NCBI RefSeq assembly: GCF_003144035.1
Contig: NZ_QFWT01000004.1
Span: 289,510-353,509, forward strand
Reading direction: 5' to 3'
Source: Vibrio albus
GTDB lineage: Bacteria; Pseudomonadota; Gammaproteobacteria; Enterobacterales; Vibrionaceae
DNA length: 64,000 nucleotides
The number at the start of each line of letters is the position of its first letter. The stretch's first letter is position 1. The notes below the pieces were generated by a model, which saw only the letters and a list, made by a program, of their open reading frames with translations, had not been told where the DNA came from and searched no databases. Below, in pieces: positions 37,661 through 49,065 of the stretch. Position numbers and translations under genes: made by a program.

Positions 37661-37933
37661 TTACTTGACTGAATCTTTCAGTGCTTTACCCGCGACAAAT
37701 GCAGGAACATTTGCTGCAGCAATTTGAATCTCTTCACCGGTTTTAGGATTGCGGCCAGTACGTGCAGCACGGTGATTTACTTTGAATGTACCAAAACCAA
37801 TTAGTTGAACCTGGTCACCCTCTTTCAATGTATCAGTCACACTATCCAGAGTTGCTTCAAGAGCGGCTTTAGCCTGAGCTTTAGAAAGATCCGCCTTCTC
37901 AGCGATAAAGTCGATTAATTGGGTCTTGTTCAT
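37661..37933 (-). CDS. hupA: DNA-binding protein HU-alpha
   Basis: HU is an abundant nucleoid protein that bends and compacts DNA as a dimer. The 90-residue product matches HU-alpha over its full length: helical body [20 protein letters not shown], the saddle [20 protein letters not shown] with the DNA-intercalating Pro in the arm (RNP) and the conserved end [13 protein letters not shown]. The sequence favours HupA over HupB or IHF. It heads the hupA-yjaH pair and is divergent from the CNNM gene. Confidence 0.97.
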   Translation of the reverse strand: MNKTQLIDFIAEKADLSKAQAKAALEATLDSVTDTLKEGDQVQLIGFGTFKVNHRAARTGRNPKTGEEIQIAAANVPAFVAGKALKDSVK

Positions 37934-38199
37934 TAGGTTTCCCTTCTCATCTGTTATCTAAACCTAAGCCACTGTAATGCATAAACACCCCGTATGGCAA
38001 AGGTTTGTCTATGAAGTTTTCCTTTAACCGCGAAGAATTAGATAGATTATGAGCAATAACTCACAATTTGCTTCTTATTTATCCACCAAAATCATGATAA
38101 AAGGTGGTTAAAGGCTGATAAATCAGTACAAAAAAGGAAGATCTAACCGTCCATAGAATGTAATTTTTGTATAAAAACCAGCAAGGTGTAGGCGTATTT

Positions 38200-39255
38200 A
38201 TGGGACTTCTCATTCTATATATTTTATTGGCTATCGGGGTATCCTTTCTCTGTTCGGTATTAGAAGCCGTTCTTCTCAGTATTACTCCCAGCTACCTGGC
38301 GCGGATCCGTCAGGAAAATCATCCGGCAGCAGCCAGCCTGTCCCGGTTGAAAGCGAATATAGACCGCCCACTGGCCTCCATTCTGACATTAAATACTATT
38401 GCTCATACGATAGGTGCTGCCGGTGCCGGTGCCCAGGCCGCCAACATTTTTGGCAGTCAATGGCTGGGGCTATTTTCTGCTCTGCTGACACTGGGTATTC
38501 TGTTTTTGTCTGAAATTGTCCCCAAAACCATTGGGGCCACTTACTGGAGTCAGTTAGCGCCGACAACGGCCCGAATTTTGGCGATCATGGTATGGGCACT
38601 GACCCCTTTTGTCTGGATGTCAGAACAACTCACCAAGCGACTGGCCCGGAATATTAAGCCGGAAAATATCCGCGATGAACTGTCCGCGATGGCCATTCTG
38701 GCCTGGGAAAAGGGAGAAATTGCAGAAGGTGAGTCTAAGATACTGAACAATCTGCTGAGTATCGAAAACGTCCCGGTGACGCACGTGATGACTCCGCGCA
38801 CGGTGCTCTTCCGGGTCGAAGCAGAAATCAGTATCAACGAGTTCCTTACCGCCTATAAAGACACCCCTTTTTCCCGCCCCCTGGTATACAGCCAGCAGAA
38901 AGACAATATCATCGGCTTTGTGCACCGGCTGGAGCTGTTCAGGCTACAACAAAATGAAATGGGAGAGGAACAACTCGGTGCAGTCATGCGCCCGATACGG
39001 GTCGTCCTGAATACCATCAGCTTACCCAAAGCCTTTGACTATATGATGAAAAACCGCCAGCAACTGATCATGGTGGTCAATGAATACGGCACAGTTCAGG
39101 GTATCGTCACTCTGGAAGATATCTTCGAACACCTGCTGGGTGAAGAGATTGTCGATGAAGCGGATAACACCACCGATATGCAGCAACTGGCTTTCGAACG
39201 CTGGGAGCAGTGGAAACAGACCCACGGGGTTATTGAGAGTACGGATGAAGATTAA
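38200..39255 (+). CDS. CNNM/CorC-like transporter with CBS domains
   Basis: The 351-residue inner-membrane protein has an N-terminal DUF21/CNNM domain of three to four hydrophobic segments (about residues 2-150, with SFLCSVLEAVLLSITPSYL and LFLSEIVPKTIG). A cytoplasmic pair of CBS domains follows (VPVTHVMTPRTVLFRVEAE near residue 190 and MVVNEYGTVQGIVTLEDIFE near 295). Relatives take part in Mg, Co or Na export. The usual C-terminal CorC_HlyC domain is missing, so the protein stops soon after the CBS pair. I chose the ATG at 38200; a TTG 11 codons upstream is less likely. Confidence 0.85.
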   Translation: MGLLILYILLAIGVSFLCSVLEAVLLSITPSYLARIRQENHPAAASLSRLKANIDRPLASILTLNTIAHTIGAAGAGAQAANIFGSQWLGLFSALLTLGILFLSEIVPKTIGATYWSQLAPTTARILAIMVWALTPFVWMSEQLTKRLARNIKPENIRDELSAMAILAWEKGEIAEGESKILNNLLSIENVPVTHVMTPRTVLFRVEAEISINEFLTAYKDTPFSRPLVYSQQKDNIIGFVHRLELFRLQQNEMGEEQLGAVMRPIRVVLNTISLPKAFDYMMKNRQQLIMVVNEYGTVQGIVTLEDIFEHLLGEEIVDEADNTTDMQQLAFERWEQWKQTHGVIESTDED

Positions 39256-39256
39256 G

Positions 39257-39380
39257 TTCCCCAGAGACCAGAGACCAGAGACCAGAAAGAATACAGAGTG
39301 CTTCGCTTTCAGAAGACCAAAAGGCTGACGGACACAGAATACTCATCATCCCTGCAAAGGCTGGGATCTAAGAAGCCAAA
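39257..39380. repeat. Intergenic repeat cluster after the CNNM gene
   Basis: Three tandem AGAGACC units (39261-39285 approximately) are followed by a GC-rich segment with CATCCCTGCAAAGGCTGGGATC, a short palindrome of a type common between vibrio genes. A related GCGAAGGCAGGGATC motif recurs near 41720. Confidence 0.5.
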
Positions 39381-39433
39381 GCGGAACAGTGAACCAGATT
39401 CTTGCGTCCGCTCTGAACTCTGTAATCGAATCT

Positions 39434-40021
39434 CTACAGACTGATGCCGATATTGCTGACCGCCTCTTCCCGCAATTCATTACGCAGATCTTTAATCAAC
39501 TCAATATCGCGTTCCGGAGCTTCCCGAAGCGGGCGGAATATCGCCCACTGCACATCCCATTCAGCACAGACTGCTTCATTGGCTTTCTGGTTTTCATTGG
39601 TAATCGGCTCTGCACCCTGTTCTTCTTCCAGCTGTGCCACCGTATCAACCGACTGCTGACTCAGCTTCAGCATATTGTCAAACAGGTCATCTCTGTCCAA
39701 CAGGCCGTGCAGCAACGTCGACAAACCGACACAGGCATCAATGGCCGGGTAAACGGCATAGAAGTCAAACTCATCGGCCACTGGGATCAGCTCTTCCAGC
39801 TTTTCCAGTTGGCGCTCAAAGTTCACCTTCGCATTTTTTACCGTCAGTAGCTCCCAGACACTGTCTAAGATATCCCGGTAAATTCTCGGCTCGGCAAATT
39901 CGGTATTCTGACAGAACAGAGCATAATTGGGATACATGCGCTCACACAGGCATGCCATAAAAGTGATTTGTTGCCAGGGCTCAAATTTCTCCAGGCGAAC
40001 TTGCAGCGGATTCTGTAACAT
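39434..40021 (-). CDS. yjaG: YjaG family protein (DUF416)
   Basis: The 195-residue soluble helical protein matches E. coli YjaG/DUF416: FEPWQQITFMACLCERMYPN near the start, DFYAVYPAIDACVGLSTLLH in the middle and EWDVQWAIFRPLREAPER near residue 160. Function is unknown. The neighbourhood (hemE, this gene, hupA, yjaH) repeats the enterobacterial order, minus nfi. It is divergent from the dehydrogenase gene. Confidence 0.9.
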   Translation of the reverse strand: MLQNPLQVRLEKFEPWQQITFMACLCERMYPNYALFCQNTEFAEPRIYRDILDSVWELLTVKNAKVNFERQLEKLEELIPVADEFDFYAVYPAIDACVGLSTLLHGLLDRDDLFDNMLKLSQQSVDTVAQLEEEQGAEPITNENQKANEAVCAEWDVQWAIFRPLREAPERDIELIKDLRNELREEAVSNIGISL

Positions 40022-40095
40022 AGGTACTCAAAGATTGCGGAATAAAATAGACAGCGGAAGTTTACTTGATCCTCCGGAGGGAAAAAAGAAAGCAT

Positions 40096-41022
40096 ATGAA
40101 TAATTCTACGAATAAATTGAAAATACTGACTCAGACTGATGAACGTTATTATCAACTGTTTGAAGAAGCCTCCTTACCCGATCTGCAACTGACGGATAAC
40201 AGTGCCGAAGCCGACATCGTACTGGCCGCTCCGCCAGTATTAGCACAATGTCTGGACGAATTCCCGCGCCTGGACTGGGTTCAGTCAGCCTATGCGGGGG
40301 TTGACCCGCTAATGGCTCCGGGCCTGCGACAGGACTATCAGCTCACCAATGTGAAAGGCATTTTCGGCCAGCAGATCGCTGAGTATGTGCTCGGCTATCT
40401 TATCCAGCACTTCCGTCACTTTAATACCTACCGGGAGCAGCAACAGAATAAGCATTGGAAGCCCCACTTCTACCAGACACTGGCAGATAAGAAACTGTTA
40501 ATTCTGGGTACCGGTGCATTAGGAAACTACCTGGCACGAACGGCCTCCGCCTTCAACCTGCATACTATTGGCGTCAACAGAACAGGGATCCCCCCTAAAG
40601 ACAGCGCCTTTAACGAAGTGGTCCATACCGAACAGATGCAAAGCCACCTTTCTGAAACCGATATTGTGGTGTCGGCACTGCCAGCGACACCACAGACCAA
40701 AGGTATGTTTAATGCGGCGTTCTTTGCTGCCTGTCAGAATACCCTGTTCTTTAATGTTGGCAGAGGCAACTCGGTCGACACGCCGGCTCTGCTCGACGCA
40801 CTGGAACAGGGCAAGGTCGAACATGCTTTTCTGGATGTGTTCATCAACGAACCCATCTCGCAACAATGCCCGTACTGGCATAACCCAAAAGTCACGGTTA
40901 CCCCGCATATTGCTGCGTATAGTTTCCCGGAACAGGTGTTTGAGATATTTAAGGACAATTACCTGCGCTGGCATGATGGCTTCCAGCTGCAATATGTCGT
41001 GGACTTCGATAAGGGCTACTGA
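40096..41022 (+). CDS. D-2-hydroxyacid dehydrogenase family protein
   Basis: The 308-residue cytoplasmic protein has the Rossmann NAD-binding motif LGTGALGNYLART (about residues 137-149) and the catalytic triad of the family: Arg223 (NVGRGNSVD), Glu252 (DVFINEP) and His271 (TPHIAAYS). It should interconvert a 2-keto acid and a D-2-hydroxyacid; glyoxylate/hydroxypyruvate reductases (GhrA-like) are the nearest kind, but the substrate is not readable. Upstream CCGGAGGG lies rather far (15 bases) from the ATG. Its stop overlaps the start of the next gene (TGATG). Confidence 0.9.
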   Translation: MNNSTNKLKILTQTDERYYQLFEEASLPDLQLTDNSAEADIVLAAPPVLAQCLDEFPRLDWVQSAYAGVDPLMAPGLRQDYQLTNVKGIFGQQIAEYVLGYLIQHFRHFNTYREQQQNKHWKPHFYQTLADKKLLILGTGALGNYLARTASAFNLHTIGVNRTGIPPKDSAFNEVVHTEQMQSHLSETDIVVSALPATPQTKGMFNAAFFAACQNTLFFNVGRGNSVDTPALLDALEQGKVEHAFLDVFINEPISQQCPYWHNPKVTVTPHIAAYSFPEQVFEIFKDNYLRWHDGFQLQYVVDFDKGY

Positions 41023-41606
41023 TGCTGGATACATTGCTGCAAGAGATCCGGGCCTGTACGCTCTGCGAACCAGAGCTGCCTTTGGGGGCCAACCCGGTCA
41101 TTCAGGCCAGCCCGACGGCCCGGTTGATGATCATCGGTCAGGCTCCGGGAACCCGGGTGCATAAAACCTCACTGCCATGGAATGATCCCAGTGGTGACCG
41201 GCTGCGAAACTGGCTAGAATTGGATAGGGATACCTTTTACGACCCGGCTCAGATAGCGATTATGCCGATGGGGCTCTGTTACCCCGGTAAAGGTAAAAGC
41301 GGTGACCTGCCACCAAGAAAAGAGTGTGCGCCACAGTGGCATCAGAAAGTGTGGGATGAACTGCCCAATATCGGCATGACGCTGCTTATCGGTCAGTATG
41401 CCCAGAACTATTACCTGAAAGACAAACCTAAAACTCTGACGGAAACGGTACACCAGTGGGAAAAGTGGGCTCCGGAGTTTATCCCTCTCCCCCATCCTTC
41501 CCCTCGGAACACCTTATGGCTGAAGAAAAACCCCTGGTTTGAGGAAGGGGTTGTGGCGTATATCCGAGAGTATGTGCATGGATGTCTGGGGATTCATAGA
41601 GGATAA
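41022..41606 (+). CDS. Uracil-DNA-glycosylase-fold protein with four-Cys (Fe-S) pattern
   Basis: The 194-residue protein resembles family 4/5 uracil-DNA glycosylases. Four cysteines (12, 15, 86, 102) follow the C-x2-C-xn-C-x15-C spacing that holds a 4Fe-4S cluster in those enzymes. Motif 1 is IIGQAPGTRVHKTSLPW with Gln where family 4 has Glu, and motif 3 is PLPHPSPRN with the active-site His. It is translationally coupled to the upstream dehydrogenase. The family is common in proteobacteria, but I know of no proven activity; it could be a repair enzyme or a divergent nucleic-acid-binding protein. Confidence 0.82.
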   Translation: MLDTLLQEIRACTLCEPELPLGANPVIQASPTARLMIIGQAPGTRVHKTSLPWNDPSGDRLRNWLELDRDTFYDPAQIAIMPMGLCYPGKGKSGDLPPRKECAPQWHQKVWDELPNIGMTLLIGQYAQNYYLKDKPKTLTETVHQWEKWAPEFIPLPHPSPRNTLWLKKNPWFEEGVVAYIREYVHGCLGIHRG

Positions 41607-41639
41607 CGCCCGATAAAGCTATAGAATATAGATAGTTTT

Positions 41640-41870
41640 AAGCCAGGTATGCATTCCCACGCATGAGCGAGGGAACGAGAGGATAAGCCAGCCACTCAAA
41701 TAAATGGGGCTCTCTCAGTGCGAAGGCAGGGATCGGCTAAACCATTACCGGTTACGTTCATTAGATTCCCGCCTGCGGGGAATGACGACAGCGTCAGTTT
41801 TATAGCCTCTAGCAGCGGAGCGGTCTAGTCTCTCATGTCTATATTCTCTCAGGGAGCCTGCGACCGCTCT
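41640..41870. repeat. Mosaic of intergenic repeats between the UDG-like gene and hemE
   Basis: Four repeat types lie end to end: an imperfect palindrome ATTCCCACGCATGAGCGAGG (41653-41675), GTGCGAAGGCAGGGATC near 41718, ATTCCCGCCTGCGGGGAAT (41765-41783) and, at 41798-41832, an inverted relative of the purH-purD element. GAGCGGTC (41818-41825) also pairs with GACCGCTC (41862-41869). No coding potential is seen. A hemE terminator may be formed by these hairpins. Confidence 0.65.
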
Positions 41871-41879
41871 GTACTCTTT

Positions 41880-42944
41880 TTACTGATGATACGGCTTCGA
41901 CAGCTCATGCACCGCATCGATAAATACACCCGCGTTCTCCGGTGGTACATCTAAGTGAATACCGTGACCCAGATTAAATACATGGCCGCTACCTTCACCG
42001 AATCCTTCCAGAATGGTGGCCACTTCCTGCCGAATTCGCTCTGGCTGCGCATACAGCATGGATGGATCCATATTGCCCTGTAGTGCAACCTTATCACCGA
42101 TACGACGCTTAGCGTCGGCAATATCGATGGTCCAGTCCAGACCCACACCATCACAGCCTGTCGAGGCAATCTGCTCCAGCCACATTCCGCCGTTTTTAGT
42201 GAACAGGGTTACCGGTACCCGGCGGCCTTCGTTCTCACGGATCAGTCCATCCACGATTTTGTGCATATACTGCAAAGAGAAGTCGTTATAGTCCCGTGGT
42301 GTCAGAACCCCACCCCAGGTATCAAACAGCATCACCGACTGGGCTCCGGCTTTTATCTGACCATTCAGGTAGGCAATCACGCTATCCGCCAGTTTATCCA
42401 GCAGCAGATGTAAGGTTTGCGGCTCCGCGTACATCATTTTTTTGATCTTGGTAAAGGCTTTTGAGCTGCCGCCTTCCACCATATAGGTCGCCAATGTCCA
42501 TGGACTGCCGGAAAAACCGATCAAAGGCACTTCGCCCTGAAGATCTTTACGGATCTGACGGACAGCATTCATCACATACTGCAGTTCACCTTCCGGATCC
42601 GGCACACCGATTTTGTCGACATCCGCTTTACAGGTGACAGGACGCTCAAACTTAGGACCTTCGCCAGCGACAAAATACAGCCCCAGTCCCATCGCATCCG
42701 GAATGGTTAAGATATCTGAAAACAGAATTGCAGCGTCCAGAGGGAAGCGGCGCAAAGGCTGAAGTGTCACTTCAGAGGCCAAATCAGCATTCCGGCACAG
42801 CGTCATAAAGTCACCAGCTTGGTTGCGGGTTTCCCGGTACTCAGGAAGGTAACGCCCGGCCTGGCGCATCATCCATACTGGAGTGTAATCAACCGATTGC
42901 TTGAGCAAAGCACGCAGATAGTTGTCATTTTTTAATTCTGCCAT
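41880..42944 (-). CDS. hemE: Uroporphyrinogen decarboxylase
   Basis: HemE decarboxylates uroporphyrinogen III to coproporphyrinogen III in haem synthesis. The 354-residue TIM barrel has the signature [17 protein letters not shown] (about residues 24-40), the catalytic Asp in [27 protein letters not shown] and the C-terminal [21 protein letters not shown] lies 8 bases before the ATG. It is in the conserved rsd/nudC/hemE neighbourhood but is separated from nudC by a 250-base gap that appears to encode a small RNA on the opposite strand. Confidence 0.98.
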   Translation of the reverse strand: MAELKNDNYLRALLKQSVDYTPVWMMRQAGRYLPEYRETRNQAGDFMTLCRNADLASEVTLQPLRRFPLDAAILFSDILTIPDAMGLGLYFVAGEGPKFERPVTCKADVDKIGVPDPEGELQYVMNAVRQIRKDLQGEVPLIGFSGSPWTLATYMVEGGSSKAFTKIKKMMYAEPQTLHLLLDKLADSVIAYLNGQIKAGAQSVMLFDTWGGVLTPRDYNDFSLQYMHKIVDGLIRENEGRRVPVTLFTKNGGMWLEQIASTGCDGVGLDWTIDIADAKRRIGDKVALQGNMDPSMLYAQPERIRQEVATILEGFGEGSGHVFNLGHGIHLDVPPENAGVFIDAVHELSKPYHQ

Positions 42945-43084
42945 TTATAGTTTCCTGATTTTACTTTCTTTAATTTTAATGCTGGCAGTATAACATCCTT
43001 TCTACTGGTTAATCTGTACGCTTTGCAAGCCAGATCATGTTCTAACTCTTTAAATTAAGGGATAGATTGCGTCTTAATATTGAG

Positions 43085-43192
43085 CATGTTACAAACACTT
43101 TCGCTAGCGAAAACAATAACAATGGGTAGCCATTACCCAACATCTCATAACGACATCTTACTTACCCCCTCCGTAGCCGGAGGGTTTTTTTT
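43085..43192 (+). ncRNA. Candidate small RNA between hemE and nudC
   Basis: Three hairpins follow one another on the plus strand: TTTCGCTAGCGAAA (43099-43112, perfect palindrome), TGGGTA-GCCAT-TACCCA (43123-43139) and the terminator CCCTCCG-TAGC-CGGAGGG (43167-43184) with eight T. No plus-strand gene precedes this terminator, since hemE and nudC are both on the minus strand. Possible -10 elements are TAATAT (43075-43080) or TACAAA (43090-43095, with TTGCGT 17 bp upstream). A transcript of about 90-110 nt is predicted. No convincing open frame is inside. Confidence 0.55.
43167..43192 (+). terminator. Strong plus-strand terminator before the nudC 3' end
   Basis: A 7-bp perfect GC-rich stem with a 4-base loop is followed by eight T. 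The T run is on the plus strand only, so it cannot serve nudC; it ends the candidate small RNA. Confidence 0.9.
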
Positions 43193-43194
43193 GT

Positions 43195-43986
43195 CTACCG
43201 TTTGCTCTCATTACGGATATCGTCCAGCGTTTGCTCAATCAGGGCTCTGGCAATCGTCCCTTCCGGTGCCACCAGCGGTATCTCGTCAGGACCATACCAC
43301 CCGGCATCCGTGAGCTCTGTGTAATCAGGTTTCACCTCGCCTGACTTATAATCTGCCAGAAATGCCATCATCATACTGGAAGGAAAGGCCCACGGCTGAC
43401 TGCCGAAATAACGAATGTTATCAGTATCAATTCCGGTCTCTTCTTTCACTTCCCGGGCAACACACTGTTCCAGTGTTTCACCCGCTTCGACAAAACCGGC
43501 AATCACTGTATACATACCACCACGATGTCTCGGGTGTTGTGCGAGCAGTATTTTATCGCCCTTACGGACAGCGACGATAACACAAGGAAAGATTCGCGGA
43601 TAATGCATGGTTCGGCACTCCGTACACTGCATCGCCAGCTGGCTGTGATTAAAGTGATTGCGCCCTCCACACTGACCGCAGAAACGCTGAGTCTGAGTCA
43701 TATGACCAAACTGCACCGCGCGACTGCAGAGCAAAAACAGCGCTTCCGGGTAACCCAACAGGTCACGTAGTGACAACATGGATAACTCACGATCAACATG
43801 GCTGTCATTCAGCCACATAACCGGCCTGTCGTCATAACGCCCTATGCATACCGCCTTTTCCTCCGGTAACCCCAGTTCCTGTGCAGTTCCCAGAGGGAGC
43901 TCCCCATTGTCACACCATAGATCACTGCCGTTAACGACACACCAGTAAGCGATAGAGTTCTCATTATTGTAACTATTGTTTAACAT
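43195..43986 (-). CDS. nudC: NAD(H) pyrophosphatase / RNA deNADding enzyme NudC
   Basis: NudC splits NADH into NMNH and AMP and removes NAD caps from RNA 5' ends. The 263-residue protein has a zinc ribbon with CGQC and CTEC (about residues 103-121), the Nudix box [20 protein letters not shown] followed by TGI, and the NudC signature read here as SQPWAFPSS (Pro to Ala against the usual SQPWPFP). The ATG at 43986 has GGGATC 6 bases upstream. It is divergent from rsd and lies upstream of hemE on the same strand. Confidence 0.95.
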   Translation of the reverse strand: MLNNSYNNENSIAYWCVVNGSDLWCDNGELPLGTAQELGLPEEKAVCIGRYDDRPVMWLNDSHVDRELSMLSLRDLLGYPEALFLLCSRAVQFGHMTQTQRFCGQCGGRNHFNHSQLAMQCTECRTMHYPRIFPCVIVAVRKGDKILLAQHPRHRGGMYTVIAGFVEAGETLEQCVAREVKEETGIDTDNIRYFGSQPWAFPSSMMMAFLADYKSGEVKPDYTELTDAGWYGPDEIPLVAPEGTIARALIEQTLDDIRNESKR

Positions 43987-44179
43987 CCTTTGATCCCGTC
44001 ACTTGAAGTTACCTCATTTTACTGGCAATCTGTTTTCAATCCAGTAGCAATAGATGCTTTAAATAATAAAGCCTTAGAACTGGAACACTATGAGAAACTT
44101 TTCTGTTATGGATCTCTGATTTCAGAGGAACGAGAAACGATTGCTAATTTGTTAGTGATCTGATCATGAGGACATGGTC

Positions 44180-44662
44180 ATGTTGAATAGACTAAAAAAA
44201 ACGCAAGAGCAATGGGGCGGTTCGAGTGAAGTGATTGATCACTGGCTGGAGGACAGACAGGTTTTGATCGTAGAGTACTGTAAACTTGCCTCTCTGCAGC
44301 CGCATAAAAAATCGGTAAATAAACTCCCTACCCCAATGGACCTGCAGGCATTCTGCGAGCATCTGGTCGATTATATCTCCGAAGGCCACTTTAAGATCTA
44401 TGAAATGGTCATGGACCGCTGGAAATCAACCGGATTTTCACCAACAGATGAAATCAATGCCACCTACGGGCATATTGTGCTGACCACAGATCCATTACTG
44501 AATTTCACCGACAAATATGCTGATGTTGATGCCGAAGATACATTGGATGCCTTTGACAGCGAGCTGTCGCTTATCGGGGAGATTCTGGAGACCCGCTTTG
44601 CAGTAGAAGATCAATTGATCCAGCTTATCGCTGATAGTTTGGCTGTACCGCCAGGCGCGTGA
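44180..44662 (+). CDS. rsd: Anti-sigma-70 regulator Rsd
   Basis: Rsd binds region 4 of sigma-70 and frees core polymerase for alternative sigma factors in stationary phase; it also stimulates SpoT with HPr in E. coli. The 160-residue helical protein begins MLNRLKKTQEQWGGSSEVID and has the conserved EYCKLA, FCEHLVDYISEGHFKIYE and LETRFAVEDQLIQL segments. I chose the ATG at 44180, 7 bases after GAGGA; another ATG two codons upstream is too close to it. It is convergent with rpoC, the gene for its indirect target. Confidence 0.93.
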   Translation: MLNRLKKTQEQWGGSSEVIDHWLEDRQVLIVEYCKLASLQPHKKSVNKLPTPMDLQAFCEHLVDYISEGHFKIYEMVMDRWKSTGFSPTDEINATYGHIVLTTDPLLNFTDKYADVDAEDTLDAFDSELSLIGEILETRFAVEDQLIQLIADSLAVPPGA

Positions 44663-44719
44663 TTCCTTAGTCAACAAACGGGGTTAACCCGTTGGCTAAG
44701 CTATTATGTATGCAGATGC

Positions 44720-44748
44720 AAAAAAGGCACCTTTCGGTGCCTTTTTTT
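44720..44748. terminator. Terminator of rpoBC (also stops rsd)
   Basis: AAAAAAGGCACC-TTTC-GGTGCCTTTTTTT is a perfect symmetric hairpin with A and T tracts on both sides, placed between the convergent rsd and rpoC ends. A second hairpin (ACGGGGTTAACCCGT region, 44680-44695) precedes it on the rsd side. Confidence 0.95.
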
Positions 44749-44763
44749 CTTAATGGTCAGCGA

Positions 44764-48966
<4,203 letters not shown>

Positions 48967-49065
48967 AATCAGCTCCTGTAAGGAGTTAAAAGGGGCTCAC
49001 TGATTACAGTGAGCTCCTTCTACCAAATAATCGCCTTTAATTTCTTTAATTAAGAAAGAAAGGGA

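Noticed and set aside
39389..39850. Plus-strand open frame opposite yjaG
   Set aside because: Complement of a recognisable DUF416 gene; no independent support.
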